DNA of 64,000 bases from JANNBN01 sp963763885 (GTDB taxonomy: Bacteria; Actinomycetota; Acidimicrobiia; Acidimicrobiales; JANYDT01). The position numbers and the translations under genes were made by a program. The DNA lies in contig CAVXQD010000007.1 in the NCBI GenBank assembly GCA_963763885.1, forward strand, positions 806,001 to 870,000. The letters run 5' to 3'. Shown here in pieces: positions 25,479-33,716 of the stretch; the first letter of the stretch is position 1; each line of letters opens with the position of its first letter. Below the pieces are notes generated by a model. That model saw nothing but the letters and a program-made list of their open reading frames with translations, was not told the DNA's origin and made no database searches.

Positions 25479-26341
25479 CCTCTTCCGCTTCGCTGCTGCC
25501 AGCCGACCGCGCCGCCCGGTTGGAGCAACTTGCGTTACGGACGCGCCGTCCAATCGCCGGGATGTTGGCTGGCCAGCACCTCTCACCCCGCCGCGGTTCG
25601 TCGCTTGACTTCGCGGACCACCGGTCCTACACCCCGGGCGATGACTTCCGTCGGATCGATCAGAACCTATTGGCCCGCCTGGACCAGTTGGTGATCAAAC
25701 TGTTCGACGCCGACGACGACCTCACGGTCAACGTGTTACTGGATGACTCGGCGTCCATGGGTTGGCACGGCAAATCGGACATGGCAAAACAGTTGGTTGC
25801 CGCAATCGGGTTTGTCTCGCTCAAACGCCGCGACGCATTGGTGCTCCACACCTTGCATGGCCGACCCATCCGTTGCGCTGGGGTCACCGGTCTGCCAACA
25901 CTGCTGGACGCGCTGACTCACTCCATCCCGACCGGCGAGACAGACCTTGCCGGCGCGGTCGCCCGATTCATGGAAACTCGCGGGCCCGGCCTGATGCTCA
26001 TCGTGTCGGACTTCCTCACCCCGCAATGGGACACGGCACTCAGAGCCCTTCCGACGCGCCGCCGAGAGCAAGCGATCGCCGTGCACGTATTGCATCCCGA
26101 CGAGATCTCTCCAGCCCTGTCCGGAGACCTGGACCTGATCGACACCGAGACGCGTGAGCGGGTGCCGGTGAGCTTGGGCCCCTCTTCAATGAAGGAGGTC
26201 CACGCGCACATCGAGGCGTGGCTCACATCCGTCCGGAACACCTGCACGCGGATCGGGTTCGACTACACCAGGCTGCTTGCCACCGACGACCTCGACGAGC
26301 ACCTCAGCCACCAATGGCGGCAAATGGACGTGCTGCGATGA
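25475..26341 (+). CDS. DUF58 domain-containing protein (MoxR partner)
   Basis: 288-residue soluble protein. The DUF58 signature GSSLDFADHRSYTPGDDFRRIDQNLLARLDQLVIKLFDADDDLTVNVLLDDSASM spans about residues 40-92, and the DDSASM at its end is a degenerate MIDAS of a VWA-like fold. GTG start in the GTGA overlap with moxR; the stop overlaps the next gene start (ATGA). It is expected to act with MoxR, as in other Bacteria; no membrane helices are present, unlike the longer actinobacterial DUF58 proteins. Confidence 0.93.
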   Translation: MTSSASLLPADRAARLEQLALRTRRPIAGMLAGQHLSPRRGSSLDFADHRSYTPGDDFRRIDQNLLARLDQLVIKLFDADDDLTVNVLLDDSASMGWHGKSDMAKQLVAAIGFVSLKRRDALVLHTLHGRPIRCAGVTGLPTLLDALTHSIPTGETDLAGAVARFMETRGPGLMLIVSDFLTPQWDTALRALPTRRREQAIAVHVLHPDEISPALSGDLDLIDTETRERVPVSLGPSSMKEVHAHIEAWLTSVRNTCTRIGFDYTRLLATDDLDEHLSHQWRQMDVLR

Positions 26342-29300
26342 CGCTGCTGTCACCGTGGTGGCTGCTGCTGGGACTAGCCGCGCTGCCGATACTGGCCGTG
26401 CACATGTTGAAGCCACGACGCCGCAGCGTTGAAGTGAGTTCCGTCTGGTTGTGGCGTCCCGCCATGGACAACGTGACCTCGCGCAGTCCGTGGCAAAGGC
26501 TGCGGCGCTCCTGGCCGTTACTTGCACAACTCTTGGCTGCTGCGCTGCTCGCGCTCGGCGCTGCCCAACCGGCTACCACCGCACCGTCAACCTTCGGCCG
26601 TCACACCGTTTTCATCGTGGACACATCCGTCTCTATGTCTGCGCTGGACGGATCCGCCACGAAGTCCGCAAAGCCGTCAGGCACACGATTCTCCGAGTTG
26701 CAAAAGGCAGCCAAGCGGTTGCGCCAACAGCTTCCCAGCGGAGCATTGGCAAGCATCGTCACGGGCGACGGCTCGGTCCGATTGAGCACCAGCAACGATC
26801 GCGCAGCGTTCGATCGAATCGTCGGTTCACTTGGCCCAGCTGCTGGTTCCAACCAATGGGACAAGGCAACGTTGCTTGCGAAGGGTTTGCAGACGGCTGA
26901 CGCTGACACCCGTTTCGTGCTGCTCTCCGACGGCGGGCTGTCTGAAGCCGAGCAGCGTCTGCTCCCCGTCGGAACCCGTTTCGAACCGCTCGGCAACGCA
27001 GCAGACAACATGTCCATCTCCGACATCGTTGTCCTTCCGCAAACGTCGGGTGCCTCCGCGGGTGCAACCGTGCACAACCGATCCTCGAAGCGCCAAACAA
27101 CCAACGTGGAGCTGTATCTGGACGACGTTCGACAGACCGCCAAACAGATCACCGTCAACGCGCAAACCTCATCAAACATCACCTTCGAAGTCCGTGGCGG
27201 CGAGCGCATCGAACTCCGACTCTTCAATACTTCGGGTACCGATTATCTGCCCGCAGACGATCGCGTGTTCAGTACTGTCGGAGAGCGGCGACGCCTCAAC
27301 GTCCAACTGATTACCCCAGCCGACCCACAGAGCCTGTTCATCGAACGCGCCTTGCAAGCGCTCCCGTACGTGACGTTGGTTTCCGGGAGTTCCCCCGTCA
27401 TCGCAGCAAAAACAGAGGTTCTTGTCTTCGACCGGATGCAACCACCGGCGGACCTGACCGTCCCTGCCATTGTGTTTGCCGCTCCCCAGGGCTACGGCCC
27501 AATCACCTTGCCGGCAGGCAGCGGAGTTGAGTATCCAGTGCCAACCCTCGTGCGGTCTGGCCACCCCCTGCTCAGCGGGCTCGACTTGTCCGCCATCGTC
27601 ATCGAGGCGGCACAGCGAGTTGACCCTGGCGACACCCAGATCCTGCTCGCTGCACCATCCGCTCCGCTCATCATGCAGGGGCGCACCGAGACCTCCCGGT
27701 TTGTCTACTGGTCGTTTGCACCTTCGTCTTCCACGATTGCGTTGGACATCAGCTTTCCCGTCCTGGTTGACCGGATGGTCAGCGACCTCGGTGGAGCACA
27801 AGTTGCCGGCGGTGCACTCGACGTGGGCACGCTGTTGGCGCCTTCGCTGCAAGCTCGCACCATCACGGATCCCAGCGGGAACTCGACCAAGGTTGATCGT
27901 GGTGAGTCGCCTGCGGCGTTGGAGCAGCCGGGCTTCTGGTCCGTTGCAAGCGACACGGGGACCGCCATCGAAACTATTGCTGTCAACACCCCCGTGTCCG
28001 AACAGGACATCACGCCCCGCTCCGTCTTGCGGTCCGCGCCACAAGACAGCGACGAGCAGGTTCGCCGCGGCACCAGCCGCACAAGCCGCCTGCGTTGGAT
28101 CGCGGTCGGCATTCTCCTGCTCGTCGGAATCGAGTGGTTACTGGTGCGTCGCCGAGTGGGTGTCGGAGCGCTCCAATGGCGCATTGCACAAGTAACGCGT
28201 TGCGCAGTCGCGTTGCTTGCTCTCGTTGCGCTGGTTGCCCCGGTGATCAGAGTTCCCGAGCGCGACGTCGCGACCGTGTTCGCCATCGACGCATCCGATT
28301 CGCTCGGGCCGGGTGGTCGCCGGGACGCAATTGCATTCGTCGAAGAAGCACTCGCGTCGATGCCGGCCAACGCCAGAGCAGGCGTAGTCGTCTTCGGCGG
28401 CACTGCGCAGGTCACCGCAGCGGTGCAGCGGCGTCTCAATCTTGGAGACGTCTCTGGTTCCATTGACGCTTCCAACACCGACCTTGCCAGCGCGCTCCGT
28501 CTTGCCGGTGCAGCCAGTCCAAGCGACGCAGCGCGCCGAGTCGTGGTGGTGTCCGATGGTCGTCGCACGATCGGTGACGAAGCAGCAGCTGCTGAAGAAC
28601 TCGCTGACGCTGGCATACGCGTCGATGCCGCGCTGGCCGGACGACCAAGTACCGCCGACGTCGCGGTCGATTCGTTCCGCGTCCCCACCAGCGCACAACA
28701 GGGCGAACGCATCGTCCTCCAGGCCAACTTCCGGGCAAGCGAACCAACCACTGCCGAGGTTGTGCTCAAAGCCGACGGGCGCGAAATCCGACGCGAGTCC
28801 GTCGACCTGCAAACCGGCGACAACAACTGGAGCGTGGAGGTGCAGGCTGCCGCGAGCGGCGTAGCTACCTACTCCGTCGAAGTGGTTTCGCAGCGCGACG
28901 GTGTAGTGCAGAACGACGTGGGCTACGCAGCCACCGCAATCGCCGGAGCAACACGGGTGCTCGTCCTCACGGGCGATTCGGCCACCTATGAGGAAGGTGG
29001 CAACGGGTCTGTCGAGATCAGCCAAGCGCTTCGCCAATCTGGCCTCGAGGTAACTACTAAGCGCGCATCCGAACTTGATGGTCTCGATGACTTGGCCGGA
29101 GTCAGCGCGATCGTGTTGGTCGACGTGCATCGACGCGAGCTGAACAACAGCCAGGTCGATGTGCTTACCGGTGCAGTCCGCGAACTGGGCATCGGCATGA
29201 CCGTGGTCGGCGGCACCAACTCGTTCGGTTCCGGCGGGTACCTCGGATCACGCTTGGAAGAGCTGTTGCCCGTTGTCAGCGAGGTTGCCGATCCGAAGCG

Positions 29301-30651
29301 CCGCACGCCTGTGGCTGAGGGAATCATCATCGACACGTCCGGCTCGATGAGTGCGCCGGTGGATGGCAAGCGGACAGCTCTCGACCTAGCGAAGGCTGGC
29401 GCGCTTGGTGCCACCGGAGCACTCAGCGAGGGCGACAAGGTTGGCGTGATGGGTGTCGATGACGACCGGGAATGGGTCATGCACGTACAGGACCTTCCTT
29501 CCATCAGCGAGGCCGAGAAGCAGATCTCTCAGTTGCAGATCGGTGGCGGAACGGTCATTGAAGGGTCTCTCACCGAGGTGGCTCAGGAACTCACCGCTTC
29601 AAAGGCTGGCGTACGCCACATCATCGTGCTGTCCGACGGTTACACGACCGACGTCAACGCCCTTATCGCTGAGGCAGCGACACTTCGAGCGCAAGGGTTC
29701 ACCATCACTGCGGTCGGAGCCGGCCCGGACATCGAGCCCGATTTTGCGAAGGTCGCAGCGGCCGGCGGCGGACGTTTCGTCCCGGGCGGCGACTTCGCAA
29801 ACCTGCCGGCTGTCTTTATCGAAGAGACCCAGACCGTGGCACGAAACCTTGTCAACGAAGGCGACTTCCTTCCCGAGATCACCGGCATTGTTCCTGCGGT
29901 TCGCGATCTCCAGGAGGCCCCTGCGTTGCAGGGTTTCCAGGCGACCACCCCACGGCCCACGGCACGCACCGCCTTGCGGGTTGGTCCATTCAAGGACCCC
30001 CTCCTGACGTCCTGGCAGGCAGGCTTGGGCAAGGTCACGGTGTGGTCCAGCGATGGCGGGCAACGCTGGTCACCCGGGTGGGCATTACTGGAGCAGCCGT
30101 TCTGGGCAGCGGTCGTGAAGGACACCATCTTGCGCGGCGGAACCGGCACGGTCAGGGCAACCATCGATGACGGCAAGCTGGCGATCCGTGCTGTCGGCCC
30201 ATCATGGGGCACCGGCGCAACCGGATCAGCCGTTGTCCGAATGCCCGACGGTGAAGCAGTGAAGGTGCAACTTCGCCGCACGTCGGACGGTTCGTTCGTC
30301 GGCAGCACCGATGCGCCCAAGGCAGGAACCTACGCAGTTGGTGTCGCGGTTGACACCGGCTCTGCAGCATTCTCTGGTGGCGCAACCGCGATTCGGGGCT
30401 ACTCAGCCGAATACGAACCTGGCGGTCCGGACCGCGACCGTTTGAAACGCCTCTCCACCCGAACCGGCGGACGCGGGATCATCCTCGCGTCCCAGGTGTT
30501 TGACCGCGGTGGCCTGATGCCTGGCCGACACATCGTGAATCTCGCCCCTTGGCTGTTCGCTACAGCAGCTTTGCTATGGGTACTGAGCATCGTGCTCTGG
30601 CGTGTCCCACTTGCACTACCTAGGCGACGACCGAAGCGCTCCGAGCAGTAG
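26338..30651 (+). CDS. Giant BatA-like membrane protein with three VWA-type MIDAS motifs
   Basis: 1437 residues. The start MTLLSPWWLLLGLAALPILAVHMLKPRRRSVEVSSVWLW is the BatA_N module (two helices within about 1-80). VWA1 has FIVDTSVSM (Asp95). A CARDB-like and amidotransferase-like section follows. Central helices WIAVGILLLVGIEWLLV and VALLALVALVAPVI (about 590-640) precede VWA2 (FAIDASDSLG, Asp651), then a beta section, a second amidotransferase-like domain (TRVLVLTGDSATYEEG... VVGGTNSFGSGGYLG) and VWA3 (GIIIDTSGSM, Asp999). It ends in a last helix (WLFATAALLWVLSIVLW) and a basic tail. It looks like a fusion of BatA and a YP/GATase-VWA membrane protein. The start is fixed by ATGA overlap. 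Last gene of the operon. Confidence 0.9.
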   Translation: MTLLSPWWLLLGLAALPILAVHMLKPRRRSVEVSSVWLWRPAMDNVTSRSPWQRLRRSWPLLAQLLAAALLALGAAQPATTAPSTFGRHTVFIVDTSVSMSALDGSATKSAKPSGTRFSELQKAAKRLRQQLPSGALASIVTGDGSVRLSTSNDRAAFDRIVGSLGPAAGSNQWDKATLLAKGLQTADADTRFVLLSDGGLSEAEQRLLPVGTRFEPLGNAADNMSISDIVVLPQTSGASAGATVHNRSSKRQTTNVELYLDDVRQTAKQITVNAQTSSNITFEVRGGERIELRLFNTSGTDYLPADDRVFSTVGERRRLNVQLITPADPQSLFIERALQALPYVTLVSGSSPVIAAKTEVLVFDRMQPPADLTVPAIVFAAPQGYGPITLPAGSGVEYPVPTLVRSGHPLLSGLDLSAIVIEAAQRVDPGDTQILLAAPSAPLIMQGRTETSRFVYWSFAPSSSTIALDISFPVLVDRMVSDLGGAQVAGGALDVGTLLAPSLQARTITDPSGNSTKVDRGESPAALEQPGFWSVASDTGTAIETIAVNTPVSEQDITPRSVLRSAPQDSDEQVRRGTSRTSRLRWIAVGILLLVGIEWLLVRRRVGVGALQWRIAQVTRCAVALLALVALVAPVIRVPERDVATVFAIDASDSLGPGGRRDAIAFVEEALASMPANARAGVVVFGGTAQVTAAVQRRLNLGDVSGSIDASNTDLASALRLAGAASPSDAARRVVVVSDGRRTIGDEAAAAEELADAGIRVDAALAGRPSTADVAVDSFRVPTSAQQGERIVLQANFRASEPTTAEVVLKADGREIRRESVDLQTGDNNWSVEVQAAASGVATYSVEVVSQRDGVVQNDVGYAATAIAGATRVLVLTGDSATYEEGGNGSVEISQALRQSGLEVTTKRASELDGLDDLAGVSAIVLVDVHRRELNNSQVDVLTGAVRELGIGMTVVGGTNSFGSGGYLGSRLEELLPVVSEVADPKRRTPVAEGIIIDTSGSMSAPVDGKRTALDLAKAGALGATGALSEGDKVGVMGVDDDREWVMHVQDLPSISEAEKQISQLQIGGGTVIEGSLTEVAQELTASKAGVRHIIVLSDGYTTDVNALIAEAATLRAQGFTITAVGAGPDIEPDFAKVAAAGGGRFVPGGDFANLPAVFIEETQTVARNLVNEGDFLPEITGIVPAVRDLQEAPALQGFQATTPRPTARTALRVGPFKDPLLTSWQAGLGKVTVWSSDGGQRWSPGWALLEQPFWAAVVKDTILRGGTGTVRATIDDGKLAIRAVGPSWGTGATGSAVVRMPDGEAVKVQLRRTSDGSFVGSTDAPKAGTYAVGVAVDTGSAAFSGGATAIRGYSAEYEPGGPDRDRLKRLSTRTGGRGIILASQVFDRGGLMPGRHIVNLAPWLFATAALLWVLSIVLWRVPLALPRRRPKRSEQ

Positions 30652-30674
30652 ACCCGGCCGAGTGGTGTGACCGG

Positions 30675-31406
30675 TCAGCCGCGGCGGCGGACCGCCGGAT
30701 GTGGCAGCGGAACCGCCCCGGACTTCTTCCGAGACTTCATGTAGTCCACCAGCAGGTCATAAGCCACGGGAGAGGTCATCTCGATGATCTCGTCCTTCAT
30801 CGATTGCCAAACCGTTTTCTTGCCAACAAACGCGTCGGCAGACTCCGTGCACCACCAGTGAAACTCGGCACCACCGTCGCCCCAGTCGCGCCGCTTCCAC
30901 TCCCGCACGGTCGTGGTGACCCAACCGTTGACATCGGTGAAGTCTTCTCGGCGCAGCGGTACCTGCCAACAGACTTCGGGCTTCCAGTTGAGGAAGTTCT
31001 CGCCGGCCTGCATGGCTCCGATGTGCAACGCGCAGCCGGCGCCCCCCGCAAAACCTGGGCGGTTGAGGAAAATGCACACGTCATCGCGCAGCACCGTGAC
31101 ATCGACACCTTCGGCGTTTACCTCCGTCAAGGGGATGCGAGCGGACTCTGGTTTGTACTGCCATTGTTCAGCGGTGAGACGCTTCGCGTGCTTCAACAAG
31201 TTGGCCTTGTCGGGTTCGTCGTTCAGGTGTGCACCATACGAGCAGCAGCCTTGGTTGAGCTGCGTGGTGTCCTCGGTAAGTACACCTTTGCAGCCGCTGC
31301 CAAAGATGCAGGAGTAATTGCTGGCGAGAAACGTGACGTCGAACTGCCAGGTGCGCTGTTCGGCGGGGTCTTCGAAGGAAACCCATTCATGGAGGTCTTG
31401 GGGCAC
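30675..31406 (-). CDS. Cys-rich hypothetical protein, possibly metal-binding
   Basis: 243 residues from GTG 31406. An N-terminal cluster contains CIFGSGCKGV and QGCCSYGAHL, and further cysteines occur in VTVLRDDVCIFLNRPGFAGGAGCALH, ...KPEVCWQ and WWCTES. The spacing recalls YkgJ/DUF3109-type zinc- or iron-chelating proteins, but I cannot assign it. No signal peptide or membrane helix. Convergent with the VWA gene, separated by 23 bases that hold a TGACCGGTCA palindrome. Single-gene transcript, probably divergently controlled with the EcsC-like gene. Confidence 0.75.
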   Translation of the reverse strand: MPQDLHEWVSFEDPAEQRTWQFDVTFLASNYSCIFGSGCKGVLTEDTTQLNQGCCSYGAHLNDEPDKANLLKHAKRLTAEQWQYKPESARIPLTEVNAEGVDVTVLRDDVCIFLNRPGFAGGAGCALHIGAMQAGENFLNWKPEVCWQVPLRREDFTDVNGWVTTTVREWKRRDWGDGGAEFHWWCTESADAFVGKKTVWQSMKDEIIEMTSPVAYDLLVDYMKSRKKSGAVPLPHPAVRRRG

Positions 31407-31488
31407 CCGTAGGTTTTACTCTGTGGAATGCGGGGTACCGCAATACCCCTACAGTCCTGTCAACCTAAGGAACTCTGTCTAAGGAACT

Positions 31489-32325
31489 ATGTTGCCCAAT
31501 CCCCTTTCCATCGCCGCCGGCCAGGTCGGCAAGGTTGCACTCACCGCTGTTGATCACGTTGCAGTGAAACGCTTCTCCGACACAGAGACCTTGTACGAAC
31601 GTGCGGTGTCCGCCCGACCCCACGCTGACGCTCACGGTGTGGCAACGGAGATCATTCGCCGGGTTGCTCGTGAGTTGGGTGCCGCCGGAGCCTTGTCAGG
31701 GGCTGTGGCTGCGGCACCAGGCGTTGGGACCTCGGCCTCGCTGGCTACAGGGGCAGCCGATGTCGGCTTGGCGTTCGGACGCCTCACCTCGATGGTGCTG
31801 GCGGTTGGTCTGGCATACGGCATCGATCTCTCTGACGCCGACGATCGCCGTCGCCACGCCTACGCGGTACTTTCCGGGTCAGGGCAGCAGCTCACCCCCG
31901 GCGAACGTAAAGCCGGCGAACTCAAGAAGCAGTTGGGTCAACAGGCGCTTGGCAAGGGAGGCACCGGGAAAGGTCCTGCTGGAAGCATGGGCAACATGGT
32001 CACAACCAAGGTGGGCACCAAGATGCTCTCAAAGCTCGCCACCCAGGAGACAGCAATCAAGCTGGGTTCCTTGCTCCCCCTCGGGTTCGGCGCCGGTGTT
32101 GGCGCTGTTGGCAACCGCGCCCTGGTGTTCTCCGTCGGCCGCGCTGCGGTGAAGTACTTCGGGTCTGCCACTCCACGAGGCGCCGGTTCTCCAAGGAGCA
32201 CGGGCACCCACGACAAGCCACTTCGGCCCGTCGGGCAGATCACCTCCGGTGGCGGAACCGCTCTGTTCACGAAACCGCCCTCAAAGCTCAAACGAGCAGC
32301 AGACCGCATCACCCGCTCCCGCTAA
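31489..32325 (+). CDS. EcsC-like family protein
   Basis: 278 residues. The central part (ELGAAGALSGAVAAAPGVGTSASLATGAADVGLAFGRLTSMVLAVGLAYGIDLSDADDRRRHAYAVLSG) matches the hydrophobic core of EcsC-type proteins, which ends in AxxYGxDL. Two hydrophobic hairpins suggest membrane association. The C-terminus is basic and disordered. ATG 31489 follows two copies of CTAAGGAACT (one of which is the ribosome-binding site) and an inverted repeat GGGGTA-CCGCAA-TACCCC at 31432-31449. Function is unknown. Confidence 0.65.
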   Translation: MLPNPLSIAAGQVGKVALTAVDHVAVKRFSDTETLYERAVSARPHADAHGVATEIIRRVARELGAAGALSGAVAAAPGVGTSASLATGAADVGLAFGRLTSMVLAVGLAYGIDLSDADDRRRHAYAVLSGSGQQLTPGERKAGELKKQLGQQALGKGGTGKGPAGSMGNMVTTKVGTKMLSKLATQETAIKLGSLLPLGFGAGVGAVGNRALVFSVGRAAVKYFGSATPRGAGSPRSTGTHDKPLRPVGQITSGGGTALFTKPPSKLKRAADRITRSR

Positions 32326-32351
32326 AACGGCTTGTGGCGATCGGCCTTCCG

Positions 32352-32375
32352 AGGCCAGCCACCTGAGGCTGGCCT
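32352..32375. terminator. Terminator-like hairpin between convergent genes
   Basis: A perfect 9-base inverted repeat (AGGCCAGCC / GGCTGGCCT) with a 6-base loop sits just after the EcsC-like gene and before the convergent zinc-finger gene. No T-run follows on either strand, so it may work only as a weak or Rho-assisted terminator. It runs into three 14-base tandem repeats (GAGGCTGGCCTATT, 32365-32406), the last of which contains the stop of the minus-strand gene. Confidence 0.4.
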
Positions 32376-32401
32376 ATTGAGGCTTGCCTATTGAGGCTGG
32401 C

Positions 32402-33133
32402 CTATTGAGGCCGCGCCGAGCTGGGGTGTAGCGACGGTGCAAGCGGCTCCCGCAACCCAAGCGCGATGGCCAGGCGACGCAGATCACGGTCAGTACGCGC
32501 CAGCGTCGCTTTGGTCTCACGCTTTCCAGCAACTGCCTGGCCAACAGCGAGGATCGTCGAATTGATGTCGTCCAGTACAGCGCCCGCCACGCGCTGAGTC
32601 ATTGCGCTCCACCACTTCGGATCCACGGGATGCAAGCGAGCAAGGCGCTCGCAACTGACGCATTGGGACATCAGCCCACCCGCTTGAACCGGGTTGCCAA
32701 CGGGTTCAACCATCGCTCCGCACAGCGAAGGCACAGTCCGCCCCTGTGGAACTCCTCCAATTCGAATCCGATGAACCCGTAGCCGCTTGAACGTGGTTGC
32801 CCCAACCACCCGGATGGAACCCGGCTCGTGTTGGAAATCGATGAAGGTACCCGCCGGGACTCCAACCGGACCTTGTCGACCCGCTTCGGGCAGCGTCACG
32901 CGCTTCGGCGCCGATCCGGCACGCAATAGACCGCGCCGACGTTCACACGCCCGCACCCGGTGCGACGCCCGGCAGAACCGAGGCTCCCGACCCCGGTGCG
33001 ATCGCGGGTTGAAGCGCCGCCCACACCACTCACACACCAGCACTCCGTCAGCCCGAATGTTCTGGCAGTCCCCAGTTCCAGCCTTCCGCCAAAAGTCTGA
33101 ATAACCACCTATTTCATTCATGTCATCTGTCAT
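32402..33133 (-). CDS. Zinc-finger hypothetical protein, possible DNA-binding protein
   Basis: 243 residues from ATG 33133. LVCEWCGRRFNPRSHRGREPRFCRASHRVRACERRRG (about residues 33-69) is a Cys-x2-Cys...Cys-x3-His zinc knuckle of the kind found in small actinobacterial DNA-associated proteins. A second pair is SQCVSCERLARLHP. Central residues are beta-rich and basic; the C-terminus is helical (VAGAVLDDINSTILAVGQAVAGKRETKATLARTDRDLRRLAIAL). A reading frame extends ten residues upstream but the Met at 33133 lies within an inverted repeat that would suit an operator. Not assigned to a family. Confidence 0.65.
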   Translation of the reverse strand: MTDDMNEIGGYSDFWRKAGTGDCQNIRADGVLVCEWCGRRFNPRSHRGREPRFCRASHRVRACERRRGLLRAGSAPKRVTLPEAGRQGPVGVPAGTFIDFQHEPGSIRVVGATTFKRLRVHRIRIGGVPQGRTVPSLCGAMVEPVGNPVQAGGLMSQCVSCERLARLHPVDPKWWSAMTQRVAGAVLDDINSTILAVGQAVAGKRETKATLARTDRDLRRLAIALGLREPLAPSLHPSSARPQ

Positions 33134-33159
33134 ACCCTCAAGTATCACAAGAGGGTATG
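33131..33159. promoter_or_regulatory. Perfect inverted repeat spanning the start of the zinc-finger gene
   Basis: CATACCCTC at 33131-33139 and GAGGGTATG at 33151-33159 are perfect 9-base arms separated by 11 bases. The left arm contains the start codon (complement of CAT). This is a plausible operator, perhaps for autoregulation by the zinc-finger protein, though it could also be a transcript hairpin masking the start. Confidence 0.45.
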
Positions 33160-33252
33160 ACAATGATCGACCCGCAGGTCAAATCGCTGACGGTGACCCC
33201 GCACCCCAGCCCGCCAGCACCCCAGCCCGCCAGCACCCCCACTGCAACTGCA

Positions 33253-33557
33253 AAACCCACACATCTGAATTTGTTCCGTAACGACTTGCCAAACCCACAG
33301 CAAACCAACCCATCGCGCCGTCCCTGAATTCGTTCCGTAACGACTAGCCCAAACCCACAGCAAATCCATCGCGCCGTCCCTGAATTCGTTCCGTAACGAC
33401 AACCCAGGTCAACGCGCCGCCGACCCGGCGGACCTCTGTGTTCGTTCCGTAACGGTTGATACCTGCTCGTGAACTCAACCCTTCATCGTTACGGAACGAA
33501 CACAGAATGGTCTCCGCGTGCGCAGGCCTCAGCCGCCGTCAGTCGTTACGGAACGAA
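33253..33557. repeat. Array of six GTTCCGTAACG palindromic repeats
   Basis: The core TTCGTTCCGTAACGAC or its complement occurs at 33271-33285, 33329-33344, 33385-33400, 33441-33455 (all in one orientation) and 33487-33500, 33542-33557 (inverted). Spacing is about 56 bases, and the intervening sequence (CCCAAACCCACAGCAAA...CGCGCCGTCCCTGAA) is partly conserved in the first three. Flanks carry AACCCACACATCTGAA or its complement. A seventh related copy lies at 46721-46751, so it is a dispersed family of REP-like elements. Confidence 0.85.
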
Positions 33558-33662
33558 TTCAGATGTGGGAAACCCGAACCACGGACTGCCCCCACAGGTT
33601 GGCCCACGGGTTCAGGTGGTCCCCACGTGGAGGGGGTGGCCCCTTTTGCGTTGTGGATTAAA

Positions 33663-33698
33663 TACTCCATATGTGGCATAATGGATGTGTTACTCCAT
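33663..33698 (+). promoter_or_regulatory. Candidate operator/promoter upstream of the dioxygenase gene
   Basis: TACTCCAT occurs twice (33663-33670, 33691-33698), and TCCAT...ATGGA forms an inverted repeat (33666-33685). CATAAT at about 33678 could be a -10 element. The AT-rich stretch contrasts with its surroundings. Regulator unknown. Confidence 0.35.
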
Positions 33699-33716
33699 TC
33701 CGCAAGGGAGGCACTC

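Larger units (their letters stand above)
33160..33716. other. Non-coding region with palindromic repeats
   Basis: About 550 bases without a convincing gene. From 33203 a 17-base unit (CAGCCCGCCAGCACCCC) occurs twice. From 33253 to 33557 there is an array of palindromic repeats (separate entry). Downstream to 33716 lies the promoter region of the TauD-type dioxygenase. Confidence 0.7.

Noticed and set aside
32365..32406. Insertion-sequence end
   Set aside because: The 14-base tandem repeats have no transposase or terminal inverted repeats nearby.
33253..33557. CRISPR-like array
   Set aside because: Units are regularly spaced, but the intervening sequences are similar to each other instead of unique, the repeats occur in both orientations and no cas genes are near.
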